Below, one piece after another: positions 42,580 through 52,138 of a DNA stretch of 64,000 bases. This DNA comes from Collinsella sp. TF06-26. GTDB lineage: Bacteria; Actinomycetota; Coriobacteriia; Coriobacteriales; Coriobacteriaceae. Within the stretch, counting starts at the first letter, position 1. Every line of letters begins with the position of its first letter. The translations under genes were made by a program, and so were the position numbers. The notes under the pieces were generated by a model. It was given only the letters and a program-made list of their open reading frames with translations. It ran no database searches and had not been told where the DNA came from. The stretch is from assembly GCF_002232035.1 (NCBI RefSeq), contig NZ_NKXR01000004.1:1-64000 (forward strand), written 5' to 3'.

Positions 42580-43740
42580 TTACTCGTGGGTATGCCCTAC
42601 GTAGTCTTCGTCGATCGTGATCTTGGCAATCGACTTGGGATATTCCGATTCGACCCGTTGTGCCAGCGCGTGCTTTAAGTCTTCGGCACTCATCTGCAGA
42701 TCCGAGGGACGCACGCAGTCAAAGATCACGTTGGTGTGCGTGGGGCCCGGAACACAGCGTAGGTCGTGGATCGAGAGGCAGCTATCAATCTCTTGAGCCA
42801 TAGCGTTGATGCGCAGACGCATGCTCGCCACCTTTGGATCGTCGGTCACGATGGGGTCGTAATGGAGCGTGACAATCATGCCGTCTTCGTTCCTAAATGC
42901 CTGTTCAATGTTGTCGAGCGTGTCGTGACTTTCCAGCGGGCTGGCCTCGGCTGCCATCTCGGCGTGAGCGCTTGCGAACTTCCTGCCCGGGCCGTAGTCG
43001 TGAACCATCAAATCGTGAACGCCCAAAACGCCGGGGTAGCTCATGATCTTGTCTCGAATGTGCTTGACCAGCTTTGGATCGGGTGCCTGGCCCAAAAGCG
43101 GGCTCACCGTATCCTGGATGAGCTCAAAGCCGCTCCAGCCAATATAGGCGCCAACGGCAAGGCCGACCCATGCGTCAAGATTGATGTGCGTCACCTGCGA
43201 AACAATTGCGCACGCCAGCACAGCACCCGTAGCTAGGACATCGTTCTTTGAGTCCTGAGCGGTCGCATGCAGCGTCTCGGACTCAATGCGATCGCCGAGC
43301 TTTTGGTTGAGGGCCGCCATCCAGAGCTTAACAATCATCGAAAGCACCAAGACTGCCACCAGGGCAAGCGAGAACTCGACAGGTTCGGGGTGGATGATGC
43401 GCTCAACCGAGGACTTCACCAGCTCAACGCCAATCAGCAGCACGAGCGCCGCCACGACCAGACCCGAGAGATACTCGTAGCGGCCATGTCCGTAAGGATG
43501 CTCGGGGTCGGCCGGCTTGCCCGCCAGCTTAAAGCCAAGCACGCTCACGATGTTCGAGCTGGCATCGGACAGGTTGTTCATGGCGTCCGCCACAATCGAA
43601 ACCGATCCCGACAGCACGCCAATTGCACCCTTCGCAGCGCAAAGCGCAACATTGGCGAGAATACACACTATGCCCGTCAACGTTCCCACGCGCGCACGGT
43701 CGCCCTGCGCACGACGAACAATCCACTCGACCATCCTCAT
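42580..43740 (-). CDS. Cation diffusion facilitator (CDF) metal transporter
   Basis: A 386-residue CDF exporter. Six hydrophobic segments lie in the first ~215 residues. The metal sites show ADAMNNLSDASSN near 51 (Asp-Asp), then PYGHGRYEYLSGL near 82 and ATAQDSKNDVLATGAVL near 160 (the second site). The cytoplasmic C-terminal domain follows. Members expel Zn, Mn, Fe or similar using protons; HxxxD at the second site is changed to AQDSKND, which fits a Mn/Fe-type group rather than Zn, with low certainty. It probably exports a divalent metal. Confidence 0.9.
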   Translation of the reverse strand: MRMVEWIVRRAQGDRARVGTLTGIVCILANVALCAAKGAIGVLSGSVSIVADAMNNLSDASSNIVSVLGFKLAGKPADPEHPYGHGRYEYLSGLVVAALVLLIGVELVKSSVERIIHPEPVEFSLALVAVLVLSMIVKLWMAALNQKLGDRIESETLHATAQDSKNDVLATGAVLACAIVSQVTHINLDAWVGLAVGAYIGWSGFELIQDTVSPLLGQAPDPKLVKHIRDKIMSYPGVLGVHDLMVHDYGPGRKFASAHAEMAAEASPLESHDTLDNIEQAFRNEDGMIVTLHYDPIVTDDPKVASMRLRINAMAQEIDSCLSIHDLRCVPGPTHTNVIFDCVRPSDLQMSAEDLKHALAQRVESEYPKSIAKITIDEDYVGHTHE

Positions 43741-43813
43741 CAGTCCCCACGGTACTACCTATATATCTATTGCTCAAACGGATTGTAGTGTAGCCACTTT
43801 GTCCTCCAGATAC

Positions 43814-43846
43814 AAAAAGGCCGCAGCCCACACGGGCCGCAGCCTT
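43814..43846 (-). terminator. Terminator after orphan EIIC
   Basis: AAGGCCGCAGCCC and GGGCCGCAGCCTT pair imperfectly around ACAC, with TTTTTG on the minus-strand side. It lies between the EIIC stop and the CDF start. Confidence 0.65.
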
Positions 43847-43848
43847 GG

Positions 43849-43886
43849 AATGCGACATGCGGGACCGTCCCTTTGTCGCACAGATT
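43849..43886 (-). repeat. GGGACGG-loop hairpin after EIIC
   Basis: TGCGACA and TGTCGCA form the stem; on the minus strand the loop starts AAGGGACGG. It directly follows the EIIC stop. A close relative follows accDA at 45114-45146. Confidence 0.65.
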
Positions 43887-45100
43887 TATGCGCTTGCTTC
43901 AGCAGCGCTCGCCACTGTTTCGGGCGAATCAGCTTCGCCTTCTGCCGCCTGCACCTTTGTCGGCACCACGCCAAAACAGCAGCTCAGCGCCGCAGACACC
44001 GCAAATGCTGCGCCGCCGGCAGCGCAGCACCACAGCAGATTCGAGATGCCGCCCGTGGCAAAGCCAATGACCATAAGAACATTCGTCATACCGATGGTAT
44101 AAGCCGTAACGTGGCCTACGGCCGCAACAAGTCCTCCGACGGCGCCGCCAACGGCCATGCACGTCAGACACCTGCCATATTTAAAGCCGCATCCGTACAG
44201 CGCTGGCTCGCTTACGCCGCCAAGAATACCCGAGATTGAATAGCCCAGCATGAGCGCCTTCTCGTCCTTATCCGCAACGCGGAGCGACGCGCCAAAGGGC
44301 ATACCCCAAACGGCGAACGTTGCCATCGTCGCGGCGATCAGGATGCACGAATCCGTTCCCACACTCATAAACTGCGCATAGGCGAGCGATAGGACAACGT
44401 TGCTGACACCCGCGATCTTAAGAAACTCCCAGCCCGCGGCAAGCCCCATGAGCGTGAGCAGCGACACGATGCCACCGGAATTGCCAAGCATAAACATAAG
44501 CTGTCCCAACAGCATGCCCAGATAGCTGCCTGCCGGCGCCGTAACACACAGCGACACCGGAACCATGACAAGCATGGTTGCAAACGGTACAAAAGAAAAC
44601 GCCACAGCCTGAGGGATAGTGCGCTTAAAGAAACGCTCCACCTGCCATAGCACGGGCACCGAGATGAGAACCGGAATAACAGTCGTCGTGTAATCGTTGA
44701 CCGGCGCGGGAAGTAGACCATACACGAAAGTCATCGATGCCCCCGTCGTCGATGCGGCATCAACGAGCTTAAGCAGATCGGGCACAATCAATACGCCGCC
44801 CAGCATCATGCCCAGCTGCTCCGAGCAACCGAGCTGGCGGGCAGCGGCCCAACCAAGATAGATGGGCAAAAAGTAATAGCCAGCGTTATACAGCCAGCTG
44901 TAAAACAGGCGATAGATTTCGGAATCGGCAGGCCATAGACCAAGCATGCCTTCGCCCATAATGGCGGCAACGGTGCGGAACAGCGCCGCGCAGACAATAA
45001 ACGGCAACGCCGACATCATGCTTTTGGACAGATAGTCCACCACGGCCATGGCGTTTGATGAAACCGTCGTTGTAAACGAGGTGTTAGAAACTTGTGACAT
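43886..45100 (-). CDS. Orphan PTS EIIC, beta-glucoside (Bgl) family
   Basis: A 404-residue membrane protein starting MSQVSNTSFTTTVSSN after GAAAGGCG; the open frame to 45400 is not supported. Many hydrophobic segments match the EIIC of glucose/beta-glucoside PTS permeases, with LMLGYSISGILGGVSEPALYGCGFKYGR near 280 as the substrate-site signature (the GxSEPAxYG motif). No EIIB or EIIA domain is attached and none is near, so it would have to borrow them. The tail (PTKVQAAEGEADSPETVASAAEASA) is low-complexity. Sugar unknown. Confidence 0.85.
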   Translation of the reverse strand: MSQVSNTSFTTTVSSNAMAVVDYLSKSMMSALPFIVCAALFRTVAAIMGEGMLGLWPADSEIYRLFYSWLYNAGYYFLPIYLGWAAARQLGCSEQLGMMLGGVLIVPDLLKLVDAASTTGASMTFVYGLLPAPVNDYTTTVIPVLISVPVLWQVERFFKRTIPQAVAFSFVPFATMLVMVPVSLCVTAPAGSYLGMLLGQLMFMLGNSGGIVSLLTLMGLAAGWEFLKIAGVSNVVLSLAYAQFMSVGTDSCILIAATMATFAVWGMPFGASLRVADKDEKALMLGYSISGILGGVSEPALYGCGFKYGRCLTCMAVGGAVGGLVAAVGHVTAYTIGMTNVLMVIGFATGGISNLLWCCAAGGAAFAVSAALSCCFGVVPTKVQAAEGEADSPETVASAAEASA

Positions 45101-45113
45101 GGAACGCCTTTCC

Positions 45114-45146
45114 CAATGTGACATGCGGACTGTCCCTTTGTCACAT
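45114..45146 (-). repeat. GGGACAG-loop hairpin after accDA
   Basis: ATGTGACA and TGTCACAT form the stem around AAGGGACAGTCCGCA (minus strand). The accDA stop codon lies in the stem. It is a member of the conserved-loop family. Confidence 0.65.
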
Positions 45147-46865
45147 CGTGCGGTACTGACCGATTGCGCGGTACTTTTCGTAGCGGAGGTTTGTGAGGGT
45201 CGCGTCGTCGAGCTGCCCAAGCGTATCGAAGGCATCAAATGCCGAGGACATGACGACACCGGCAATCTCCTCATGCGACAGGCCCCTATCGTCAACAATG
45301 CCGTCGATGATGCCGAGCGCCAACAGATCGGGGGCCGTGAGCTTAAGCGCCTCAGCGGCCTCATTCGCGCGCTCGGTATCCTTCCACAGGATCGACGCAC
45401 AGGCCTCGGGGCTCACGACCGAATAGGCCGAGCTCGAGAGCATCAGGATGCGGTCGGCCACGGACAGCGCCAGCGCGCCACCAGAGCCGCCCTCGCCTGT
45501 CACCACCGAGACAATCGGCGTCTTAAGGCCGCTCATCTCCATGAGATTCTGGGCAATCGCCTCGCCCTGGCCGCGCTCCTCGGCACCGATGCCGCAAAAC
45601 GCGCCCGAAGTATCAACCAGGCACAGAACCGGCCGACCAAATTTCTCGGCTTGGTGCATCAGGCGACGTGCCTTGCGGTAGCCCTCGGGATGTGCCATAC
45701 CAAAGTTGCGACGCATGCGCTCTTTGGTCGTGGTACCGCGCTCGATGGCGATAACCGTCACGGGTCGCCCGTCTTTCCAGCCGATGCCGCCCACCACGGC
45801 AGCATCGTCGCCAAAGTAGCGGTCGCCGTGCAGCTCTACGAATCCGTCGAGACCCAACGAGATCATCTCGCCTGCCGTGGCGCGGTTCGCCGAGCGAGTC
45901 TGTTTGACGATTTCGAGCGCGCTTTTTGGTGCGGCCGAGCGCTTAAACAAGTGTCCCAGCTTTTTGTCGCGACGACCCGTATGCACGATCTCATGCGGTG
46001 CCCCCAGGCCGGGCGCGTGCCCTTCGTGCAGCGCCAGCAGCTCGCCTACCGTGAGCGCAATCTCACCACGCGGAACAACGGCATCGCAAAAGCCGTGCTC
46101 CAGCAAAAACTCGGAACGCTGGAATCCCTTGGGCAGACGCTTGTGCATGTTCTGCTCGATCACGCGCGGGCCGGCAAATGCCGTCAGGGCATCGGGCTCG
46201 GCCAGGATAATGTCGCCCTCCATGGCAAAGCTCGCGGTTACACCTCCGGTCGTGGGATCGGTGAGCACCGTGATATACAGGCCGCCCGCCTCGCTGTGGC
46301 GCCTAACCGCCGCAGAAATCTTGGCCATCTGCATGAGTGAGGTCACGCCCTCCTGCATGCGGGCGCCGCCCGATACGGTAAAGCCAACGACCGGCAGCCC
46401 CAACTCGGCCGCGCGCTCAAAGACACGACAGATCTTCTCGCCCACCACGGAGCCCATTGAGCCCATCATAAAGTTGGCATCCATAAAGAAGAGCGCGGTA
46501 TCGCAGCCGCAGATTTTGCCCCTGCCGCACACAACGGCATCGCGCTCGCCCGAACGCTCGCTCACGCTCTTAAGCTTGTCGGCATAACCGGGAAACGAGA
46601 GGAAGTCCTTCGACGCCAGATTGGCATCCCATTCCTCAAAGGTACCCGCGTCGACCGTCATGCGCATGCGCGCGCGACCGCTCACGCGAAAGTGTTTGCC
46701 GCAACGAGGGCAGACCTCGAGGTTGTCGTGCAGGCGCGCCTCATCAATCACACGGCGGCACTCCGGGCATTTGACAAACACGTGGCGCGCGGGGAACTCG
46801 GCGCACGACTCGGTTATCGGCCCCTCAAGGACATTGACCGTCTTCGCTTTTCTATTCATCAGCAT
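45141..46865 (-). CDS. accDA: Acetyl-CoA carboxylase carboxyltransferase, fused beta and alpha
   Basis: A 574-residue fusion of AccD and AccA. The N-terminal AccD half holds a four-cysteine zinc finger (CPECRRVIDEARLHDNLEVCPRCG) and GLPVVGFTVSGGARMQEG; the AccA half (about 310-574) has LDGFVELHGDRYFGDDAAVVGGIGW and GEGGSGGALALSVADRILML. It moves CO2 from biotin-AccB to acetyl-CoA. Most bacteria encode the two halves separately. The start overlaps the accC stop. It ends the FAS operon. Confidence 0.96.
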   Translation of the reverse strand: MLMNRKAKTVNVLEGPITESCAEFPARHVFVKCPECRRVIDEARLHDNLEVCPRCGKHFRVSGRARMRMTVDAGTFEEWDANLASKDFLSFPGYADKLKSVSERSGERDAVVCGRGKICGCDTALFFMDANFMMGSMGSVVGEKICRVFERAAELGLPVVGFTVSGGARMQEGVTSLMQMAKISAAVRRHSEAGGLYITVLTDPTTGGVTASFAMEGDIILAEPDALTAFAGPRVIEQNMHKRLPKGFQRSEFLLEHGFCDAVVPRGEIALTVGELLALHEGHAPGLGAPHEIVHTGRRDKKLGHLFKRSAAPKSALEIVKQTRSANRATAGEMISLGLDGFVELHGDRYFGDDAAVVGGIGWKDGRPVTVIAIERGTTTKERMRRNFGMAHPEGYRKARRLMHQAEKFGRPVLCLVDTSGAFCGIGAEERGQGEAIAQNLMEMSGLKTPIVSVVTGEGGSGGALALSVADRILMLSSSAYSVVSPEACASILWKDTERANEAAEALKLTAPDLLALGIIDGIVDDRGLSHEEIAGVVMSSAFDAFDTLGQLDDATLTNLRYEKYRAIGQYRTM

Positions 46866-48195
46866 AGAGATGCCCCATCAGATCGGTGTGATACATGCCC
46901 GACAAAAACTCGTCGTTTGCCAGCACGTCGAGCTGAAGCTCGCTATTTTCGCTCACGCCCTCAATCACGAGCTCGCCCAGGGCCGAGCGCATCTTGCGAA
47001 TGGCACCGTCACGCGTGGGCGCGCACACGATGAGCTTGCCGAGCATGGAGTCGTAGTACGGCGGAACTTTCGCTCCGGTAAACATGGCGGAATCCCAGCG
47101 CACGCGCGGACCACCCGGCACACGCAACGCGGTGACCGTTCCACATGACGGTAGAAAGTCCGGCGTTTCGGCATTGATGCGGCACTCCATGGCGTGGTTG
47201 CGGACCGGTAGGTCCTCCTGCTCAAAGGGCAGAGGCTGGCCGGCAGCCACGCGCAGCTGCCACTTAACCAGGTCGGTATCGGTCACAAACTCCGTAACCG
47301 GATGCTCCACCTGCAAGCGCGTGTTCATTTCCATAAAGTAGAAATTGCCGTCATCTGAGTACAAAAACTCGATGGTGCCAGCGCCCTCATAACCGACGGC
47401 ACGAGCCAAGTCGCGCGCCGCCTTGTGCATACGGGCACGAATATCGTCGCGTCCGTCGAGGCACGGCGCGGGGCTCTCCTCGATCAGCTTTTGGTTGCGG
47501 CGCTGCACCGAGCACTCGCGCTCACCGAGCGAAAACACATGGCCCTGCTTATCGGCCATAATCTGTACCTCAACGTGATGCGCCGGCGCGACGAACTTCT
47601 CCATGTAGCACTCGCCGTCGCCAAAAACGGCCTCGCCCTCGGCACGCGCCTCGATGAACGCCTTTGCCGCGTCTTCCACGCGCTCGACCTTGCGAATACC
47701 GCGACCGCCACCGCCGGCACGCGCCTTGATGAGCACGGGACAGCCGATGCGCTCGGCCTCGGCCGTCGCCTCCTCGGGGCTTTTGAGCAAATCGCAGCCC
47801 GGCACGATGGGCACGCCCGCGGCGGCGGCCGTTCGGCGTGCGGCGTCCTTGTCGCCCATGCTGTCGATCACCTCGGCCGAAGGACCGACAAACGCCAGAC
47901 CGAACTTGTCGCAGTCGCGCACGAAGCTCGCCTTCTCGGAAAAGAAGCCATAGCCGGGATGAATTGCCTTAGCTCCCGACTTTACGGCACAGGTGAGCAC
48001 GGCATCGTCGTTGAGGTAGCTCTCGGCAAGACGCGGGCCGCCGATGCAATACGCCTCGTCGGCAAGCTGCACGTGTAGCGCGTCCGCATCGGCCGTGGAA
48101 TAAACGGCGACGGTCTTGATGCCCATATCGCGGCACGCGCGGATAACACGGACCGCGACTTCGCCGCGGTTGGCGATGAGCACTTTGTCGAACAT
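46852..48195 (-). CDS. accC: Acetyl-CoA carboxylase, biotin carboxylase subunit
   Basis: A 447-residue biotin carboxylase starting MFDKVLIANRGEVAVRVIRACRDMG, preceded by GGAAGG. The ATP-grasp domain has KARAGGGGRGIRKVE near 160, then the catalytic YMEKFVAPAHHVEVQIMADKQG and FMEMNTRLQVEHPVTE near 285. It carboxylates the biotin of AccB. It overlaps accDA. The order fabZ-accC-accDA is compact. Confidence 0.97.
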   Translation of the reverse strand: MFDKVLIANRGEVAVRVIRACRDMGIKTVAVYSTADADALHVQLADEAYCIGGPRLAESYLNDDAVLTCAVKSGAKAIHPGYGFFSEKASFVRDCDKFGLAFVGPSAEVIDSMGDKDAARRTAAAAGVPIVPGCDLLKSPEEATAEAERIGCPVLIKARAGGGGRGIRKVERVEDAAKAFIEARAEGEAVFGDGECYMEKFVAPAHHVEVQIMADKQGHVFSLGERECSVQRRNQKLIEESPAPCLDGRDDIRARMHKAARDLARAVGYEGAGTIEFLYSDDGNFYFMEMNTRLQVEHPVTEFVTDTDLVKWQLRVAAGQPLPFEQEDLPVRNHAMECRINAETPDFLPSCGTVTALRVPGGPRVRWDSAMFTGAKVPPYYDSMLGKLIVCAPTRDGAIRKMRSALGELVIEGVSENSELQLDVLANDEFLSGMYHTDLMGHLYADE

Positions 48196-48205
48196 GGAGC
48201 CTTCC

Positions 48206-48628
48206 TTAACTTTCGTGCATGAGTGCAAAAGACATATCGGCGCGGCAGCAAACCTCACCGTTGACGCTCGCAGTACCCGTCGCAAAGCGGAACGGCCCGC
48301 GCGCACGCGTGATGGAGCACACTAGATCCACCGTGTCGCCCGGGCGCACCGGACGCTTAAAGCGCACCTCGTCCAGACTCGTGTAGAACGGCGTCGCGCC
48401 GCGCGCCTCCTCATCGCCCATCAGCAGCACGCAGCAGTTCTGGGCGAGCATCTCGCACTGAATCACGCCGGGAACGACCGGGTTTCCCGGAAAATGTCCC
48501 TGCAAAAAGTACTCGTCGCCCGTAATCGTGATCTTGCCGTGGGCCTCGTCGCCCACCAGCTCGGCTTCGTCGAGCAAAAGCATCGGCTCGCGATGCGGTA
48601 ACAGCTTCTTGAGCTCTTCTTTGTTCAT
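48206..48628 (-). CDS. fabZ: 3-hydroxyacyl-ACP dehydratase
   Basis: A 140-residue FabZ starting MNKEELKKLLPHREPMLLLDE. The catalytic His lies in YFLQGHFPGNPVVPGVIQCEMLAQ (about 48-71), with the usual Glu/Asp. It removes water from 3-hydroxyacyl-ACP in each elongation cycle. An upstream GTG in frame (48637) is less likely as a start. Confidence 0.96.
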   Translation of the reverse strand: MNKEELKKLLPHREPMLLLDEAELVGDEAHGKITITGDEYFLQGHFPGNPVVPGVIQCEMLAQNCCVLLMGDEEARGATPFYTSLDEVRFKRPVRPGDTVDLVCSITRARGPFRFATGTASVNGEVCCRADMSFALMHES

Positions 48629-48637
48629 GGATATCAC

Positions 48638-49111
48638 CTATCCGATCCTCATGAGGCAGCTGTCAAACTCCACGAGGTCGCCGTCGGCCACGCAGATCTC
48701 GAGCACCTCACCGTCTGCCTCGGCCGTCACCTCGTTGAGAACCTTCATGGCCTCGATGATGCAGAGGGTCTCGCCGGCCTTGACCTTGGAGCCCACGCGC
48801 ACAAACGGCTCGTCGCCCGGCGCAGGGGCAGCATAGAAGACGCCCACCATGGGAGCAGTCACCTCGGTGCCCTTGGGCTCCGGCGCGGCGGCAGGTGTCT
48901 GCGTGGCGGGTTCCGGTGCGGCAGGCGCGACTGTGGGAGCTGCAACTTGAGCGGCCATGGCGCTCGGCATAGGCATGGGCACGGCAACCGGCTGCGCCAC
49001 ACTCGCACGCTCGAGTTCGACCGCGGTGCCATCGGGCTCCTCAACACGTACGCGCGTAAGGCCGCGGTCCTCCATCACATCGGCTATCTCGGCAAGTCTT
49101 TTGGAATCCAT
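48638..49111 (-). CDS. accB: Biotin carboxyl carrier protein
   Basis: A 157-residue AccB. A proline/alanine-rich linker (about 45-75) leads to the biotinyl domain, with the attachment Lys in EAMKVLNEVTAEADG. AMKV replaces the usual AMKM/AMKL. It carries CO2 between AccC and AccDA and is biotinylated by BirA, encoded nearby at 54492. Start 49111 lies 3 nt from the fabF stop. Confidence 0.96.
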   Translation of the reverse strand: MDSKRLAEIADVMEDRGLTRVRVEEPDGTAVELERASVAQPVAVPMPMPSAMAAQVAAPTVAPAAPEPATQTPAAAPEPKGTEVTAPMVGVFYAAPAPGDEPFVRVGSKVKAGETLCIIEAMKVLNEVTAEADGEVLEICVADGDLVEFDSCLMRIG

Positions 49112-49114
49112 GCT

Positions 49115-50362
49115 CTAGCTCCTCGTATATCTACGCAGCGCGATGGCGGCGTTGTGCCCGCCAAAGCCCAGGTTGGTCGAAAGCGCCCAGGTAAGGTCGG
49201 CGCGAACCGCGCGATTGGGCGTGTAATCAAGATCGCAGGCGGGATCGGGCGTGTGGTAGTTAATGGTCGGCGGCACCACGCCCTGCTCGAGTGCCATGGC
49301 GCAGGCCATGACCTCAATGGCCCCCGTGGCACCGATCATGTGCCCGGTCATCGACTTGGTCGACGAGACATGTGCGGCGCGCGCCGCGTCCTCGCCGAGC
49401 GCTCGCTTAATGCCCGCCGTCTCGGACGAATCATTAAGCTTGGTCGAGGTGCCGTGGGCATTGATGTAGAGGCCCTCGGAAGGCTTGACGTCGCCCTCGG
49501 CCACCGCCAGCGATATCGCGCGGGCAATGCCGGCAGCCTCGGGATCGGGACTCGTGATGTGATAAGCATCATCGGTGTTGCCGTAGCCCACGACCTCGGC
49601 ATAAATGTGCGCACCGCGTGCCTGCGCATGTTCCATGCTCTCGAGTACCAGCACGCAAGCGCCCTCGCCCATCACAAAGCCGTCGCGGTCTGCATCGAAC
49701 GGGCGGCAAGCCGTCGCAGGATCGGGGTTGGTGGTCAATGCGCGGCAGGACGTAAAGCCTGCAACGGCATCGGGGATAATGGCCGCCTCGGCGCCGCCCG
49801 CGAGGATCGCGTCGGCATAGCCGTGCTTGATGGCGCGGAACGCCTCGCCCACCGCATGGGCCGAGGTCGCGCAAGCAGTCACGACTGGCAGGGTCGGTCC
49901 CTTTGCCTTGTGGCGGATCGCGATATTGCCCGAAGCCATGTTGGGGATCATCATCGCAATCATATAGGGCGATGCGCGGCGAGGTCCACGATCGGCGATC
50001 GTGTGGACGTTGTCGACGAGCGTCGTCATGCCGCCCACGCCCGAGCCCACGTAGACGCCCAGACGCTCACGATCGATGGCGCCTTCGACATCAAAGCCCG
50101 CATCGTGCATTGCCTCGTCCGAAGCCGCCATCGCAAACTGAACGCAGGGGTCGAGATGCTTGGCGTCACGCTTGCCAAAGTACTCGTTGCCGTCAAAGCC
50201 CTTGACTTCGGCCGCCACCTTGACGGTAAACGCATCGGTATCGAAGTGCGTGATCGGGCCGATGCCACAGGTCCCGGCGCACATGGCCGCCCAGGTGGCA
50301 AGTGCGGTGTTGCCGAGCGGCGATACGGCACCGATGCCGGTGATTGCAACTCTCTGTTCCAT
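49115..50362 (-). CDS. fabF: 3-oxoacyl-ACP synthase II
   Basis: A 415-residue ketosynthase starting MEQRVAITGIGAVSPLGNT. The second ATG of a pair is favoured since GAGGAG lies 6 nt before it. Nucleophilic Cys is in VVTACATSAHAVGEA near 165, and the two His in NAHGTSTKLND near 305 and GHMIGATGAIEVMA near 342. It extends acyl chains with malonyl-ACP. Part of the fab/acc operon. Confidence 0.97.
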   Translation of the reverse strand: MEQRVAITGIGAVSPLGNTALATWAAMCAGTCGIGPITHFDTDAFTVKVAAEVKGFDGNEYFGKRDAKHLDPCVQFAMAASDEAMHDAGFDVEGAIDRERLGVYVGSGVGGMTTLVDNVHTIADRGPRRASPYMIAMMIPNMASGNIAIRHKAKGPTLPVVTACATSAHAVGEAFRAIKHGYADAILAGGAEAAIIPDAVAGFTSCRALTTNPDPATACRPFDADRDGFVMGEGACVLVLESMEHAQARGAHIYAEVVGYGNTDDAYHITSPDPEAAGIARAISLAVAEGDVKPSEGLYINAHGTSTKLNDSSETAGIKRALGEDAARAAHVSSTKSMTGHMIGATGAIEVMACAMALEQGVVPPTINYHTPDPACDLDYTPNRAVRADLTWALSTNLGFGGHNAAIALRRYTRS

Positions 50363-50401
50363 CATGGTCTCCTCATCCAAGCCGTTCTTCGGCCTTGGTT
50401 T

Positions 50402-51175
50402 CTACATCGCCATTCCGCCGTCGACGCGCACGACCTCGCCCGTAATGTAAGCAGCCGCATCGCTCGCTAAAAAGCGCACCACGCCGGCCACTTCCTCGGG
50501 ACGTGCCATGCGCTTAAGGGGAATCTGTTCCTCGGTTGCCGTACGCACCTTCTCCGAGAGCTTTGCCGTCATATCTGTCTCGACAAACCCGGGGGCGACC
50601 GCGTTCGCTCGTACGCCACGAGGCGCAAGCTCGCGCGCCACCGCCTTGGTAAGCCCTATCACGCCCGCCTTGGAAGCAGCGTAGTTGGCTTGCCCGGCAT
50701 TGCCCATCAGGCCCACGACCGAGCTCATGTTGACGACGCAACCGCCGCGCTGGCGCATAAAGGTCTTGGTGAGCGCGCGCGTCATGTTGAATGTTCCCTT
50801 GAGATTGACATCGAGCACGCGATCGAATGCGTCATCGCCCATGCGCATGAGCAGGCCATCGCGGGTGATGCCGGCGTTGTTGACGAGCGCCCAAATGGAA
50901 CCAAAGTCGTTGAGGACCGCTTCCACGCACGCGTTGACAGCAGCGGGATCGGCCACGTCGCATTGATATGCGCGTGCCGTGGCGCCAACCGCCTCACAGG
51001 CTTCGCACGTCTTGCGCGCCGCATCGACGCTGCCGGCATAGACGACGGCGATATCAAAGCCGTCCTCCGCCAGACCGACAGCGCAGGCGCGGCCGATACC
51101 CCGCGAGCCGCCCGTGACCAGTGCCACGCGACGTGAGTCGTTGCGCTCGAGCGCGCCGTTGTTCAAGTTGCCCAT
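50402..51175 (-). CDS. fabG: 3-oxoacyl-ACP reductase
   Basis: A 257-residue short-chain dehydrogenase. Cofactor site LVTGGSRGIGRACAVGL near 19-35, NNAGIT near 98, and the catalytic Ser/Tyr/Lys in VNMSSVVGLMGNAGQANYAASKAG near 149-172. ARP..EVAGVVRFLASDAAAYITGEVVRVDGGMAM is the FabG ending. NADPH dependence is expected. It is one step of the FAS II cycle. Confidence 0.97.
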   Translation of the reverse strand: MGNLNNGALERNDSRRVALVTGGSRGIGRACAVGLAEDGFDIAVVYAGSVDAARKTCEACEAVGATARAYQCDVADPAAVNACVEAVLNDFGSIWALVNNAGITRDGLLMRMGDDAFDRVLDVNLKGTFNMTRALTKTFMRQRGGCVVNMSSVVGLMGNAGQANYAASKAGVIGLTKAVARELAPRGVRANAVAPGFVETDMTAKLSEKVRTATEEQIPLKRMARPEEVAGVVRFLASDAAAYITGEVVRVDGGMAM

Positions 51176-51205
51176 GTCATTCCTTTCGGGTTACAGCCCT
51201 GTGGA

Positions 51206-52138
51206 CTATGCGAGCTCGTCGGCAATAGCTGCGACCTGCTCGGCCGTTTCGCACGAATACACGCGAACGTCGCTCAGCGTACGCTTGGCCAGGCCCGACA
51301 GCGTTTTGCCAGGGCCGACCTCAATAAACGTGTCGATGCCCTGATTCTGCAGAGCATGCAGCGTGTCGACCCAGCGAACGGCATGACTCACCTGATTGGC
51401 CAAGACATCCGATGCCGCTCGCGGGTCCGCCGGATAGGGCGCCGCCGTCATGTTTGCCATGACCGGAATCAGCAGCGGTGACGGCGCGTGGCCGGCTTGG
51501 ATATACGTCGCCAGCCCCTCAGTCGCCTCGGCCATATAGGGGCTATGAAATGCGCCCGACACCGCGACTTTCATAGCGCGGCCGCCAGCCTCTTTTACTA
51601 GGACGTCGAGCTCCTGCAGCGCCTCGGGCGCTCCGGCAACAACCGTCTGCTGCGGACTGTTGTAGTTGACCGGCCAGCAGTCCTCGCCGGCCTGTTTTGC
51701 CAGGTTCTCGACTTGCGCCGCATCGAGCTTGATGACGGCGCGCATGCCGCCCGGATGGCGCTCGGCAGCCGCGGCCATCAGCGCCGCGCGCTCGCACACG
51801 AGCTCAAAGCCCGCTCGCGTATCGAACGCCCCCGCAAAGGTGAGCGCGGCGACCTCGCCAAGCGAAAAACCCGCACAGGCGGCAGGTACCACGCCGCGCT
51901 CACGCAGGGCGGCAGCCGCTGCCAGATCGTGAACGAACACGCACGGCTGCGTGTTCTCGGTCTGCGAGAGTTCCTCCTTGGAGGCGCTTCGGCACTGCTC
52001 ACTGGTCCCCGGGCGCACCTCGTCGGCAATGGCGAGCACCTCGGCGGCGGCCGGCGATGCCTCGATCAGGTCGACGCCCATCGCGGGGTGCTGGGCGCCC
52101 TGGCCGGCAAACAGAAACGCTACGCCACCCATGCGCAC
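51206..52138 (-). CDS. fabD: Malonyl-CoA:ACP transacylase
   Basis: A 310-residue FabD. FLFAGQGAQHPAMGVDLIEASP at the start, nucleophilic Ser in AGFSLGEVAALTFAGAF near 92, the His in VSGAFHSPYM near 205. It moves malonyl groups from CoA to ACP. The start overlaps the fabK stop by 19 nt; an ATG two codons later (52132) is possible. Confidence 0.97.
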   Translation of the reverse strand: MRMGGVAFLFAGQGAQHPAMGVDLIEASPAAAEVLAIADEVRPGTSEQCRSASKEELSQTENTQPCVFVHDLAAAAALRERGVVPAACAGFSLGEVAALTFAGAFDTRAGFELVCERAALMAAAAERHPGGMRAVIKLDAAQVENLAKQAGEDCWPVNYNSPQQTVVAGAPEALQELDVLVKEAGGRAMKVAVSGAFHSPYMAEATEGLATYIQAGHAPSPLLIPVMANMTAAPYPADPRAASDVLANQVSHAVRWVDTLHALQNQGIDTFIEVGPGKTLSGLAKRTLSDVRVYSCETAEQVAAIADELA

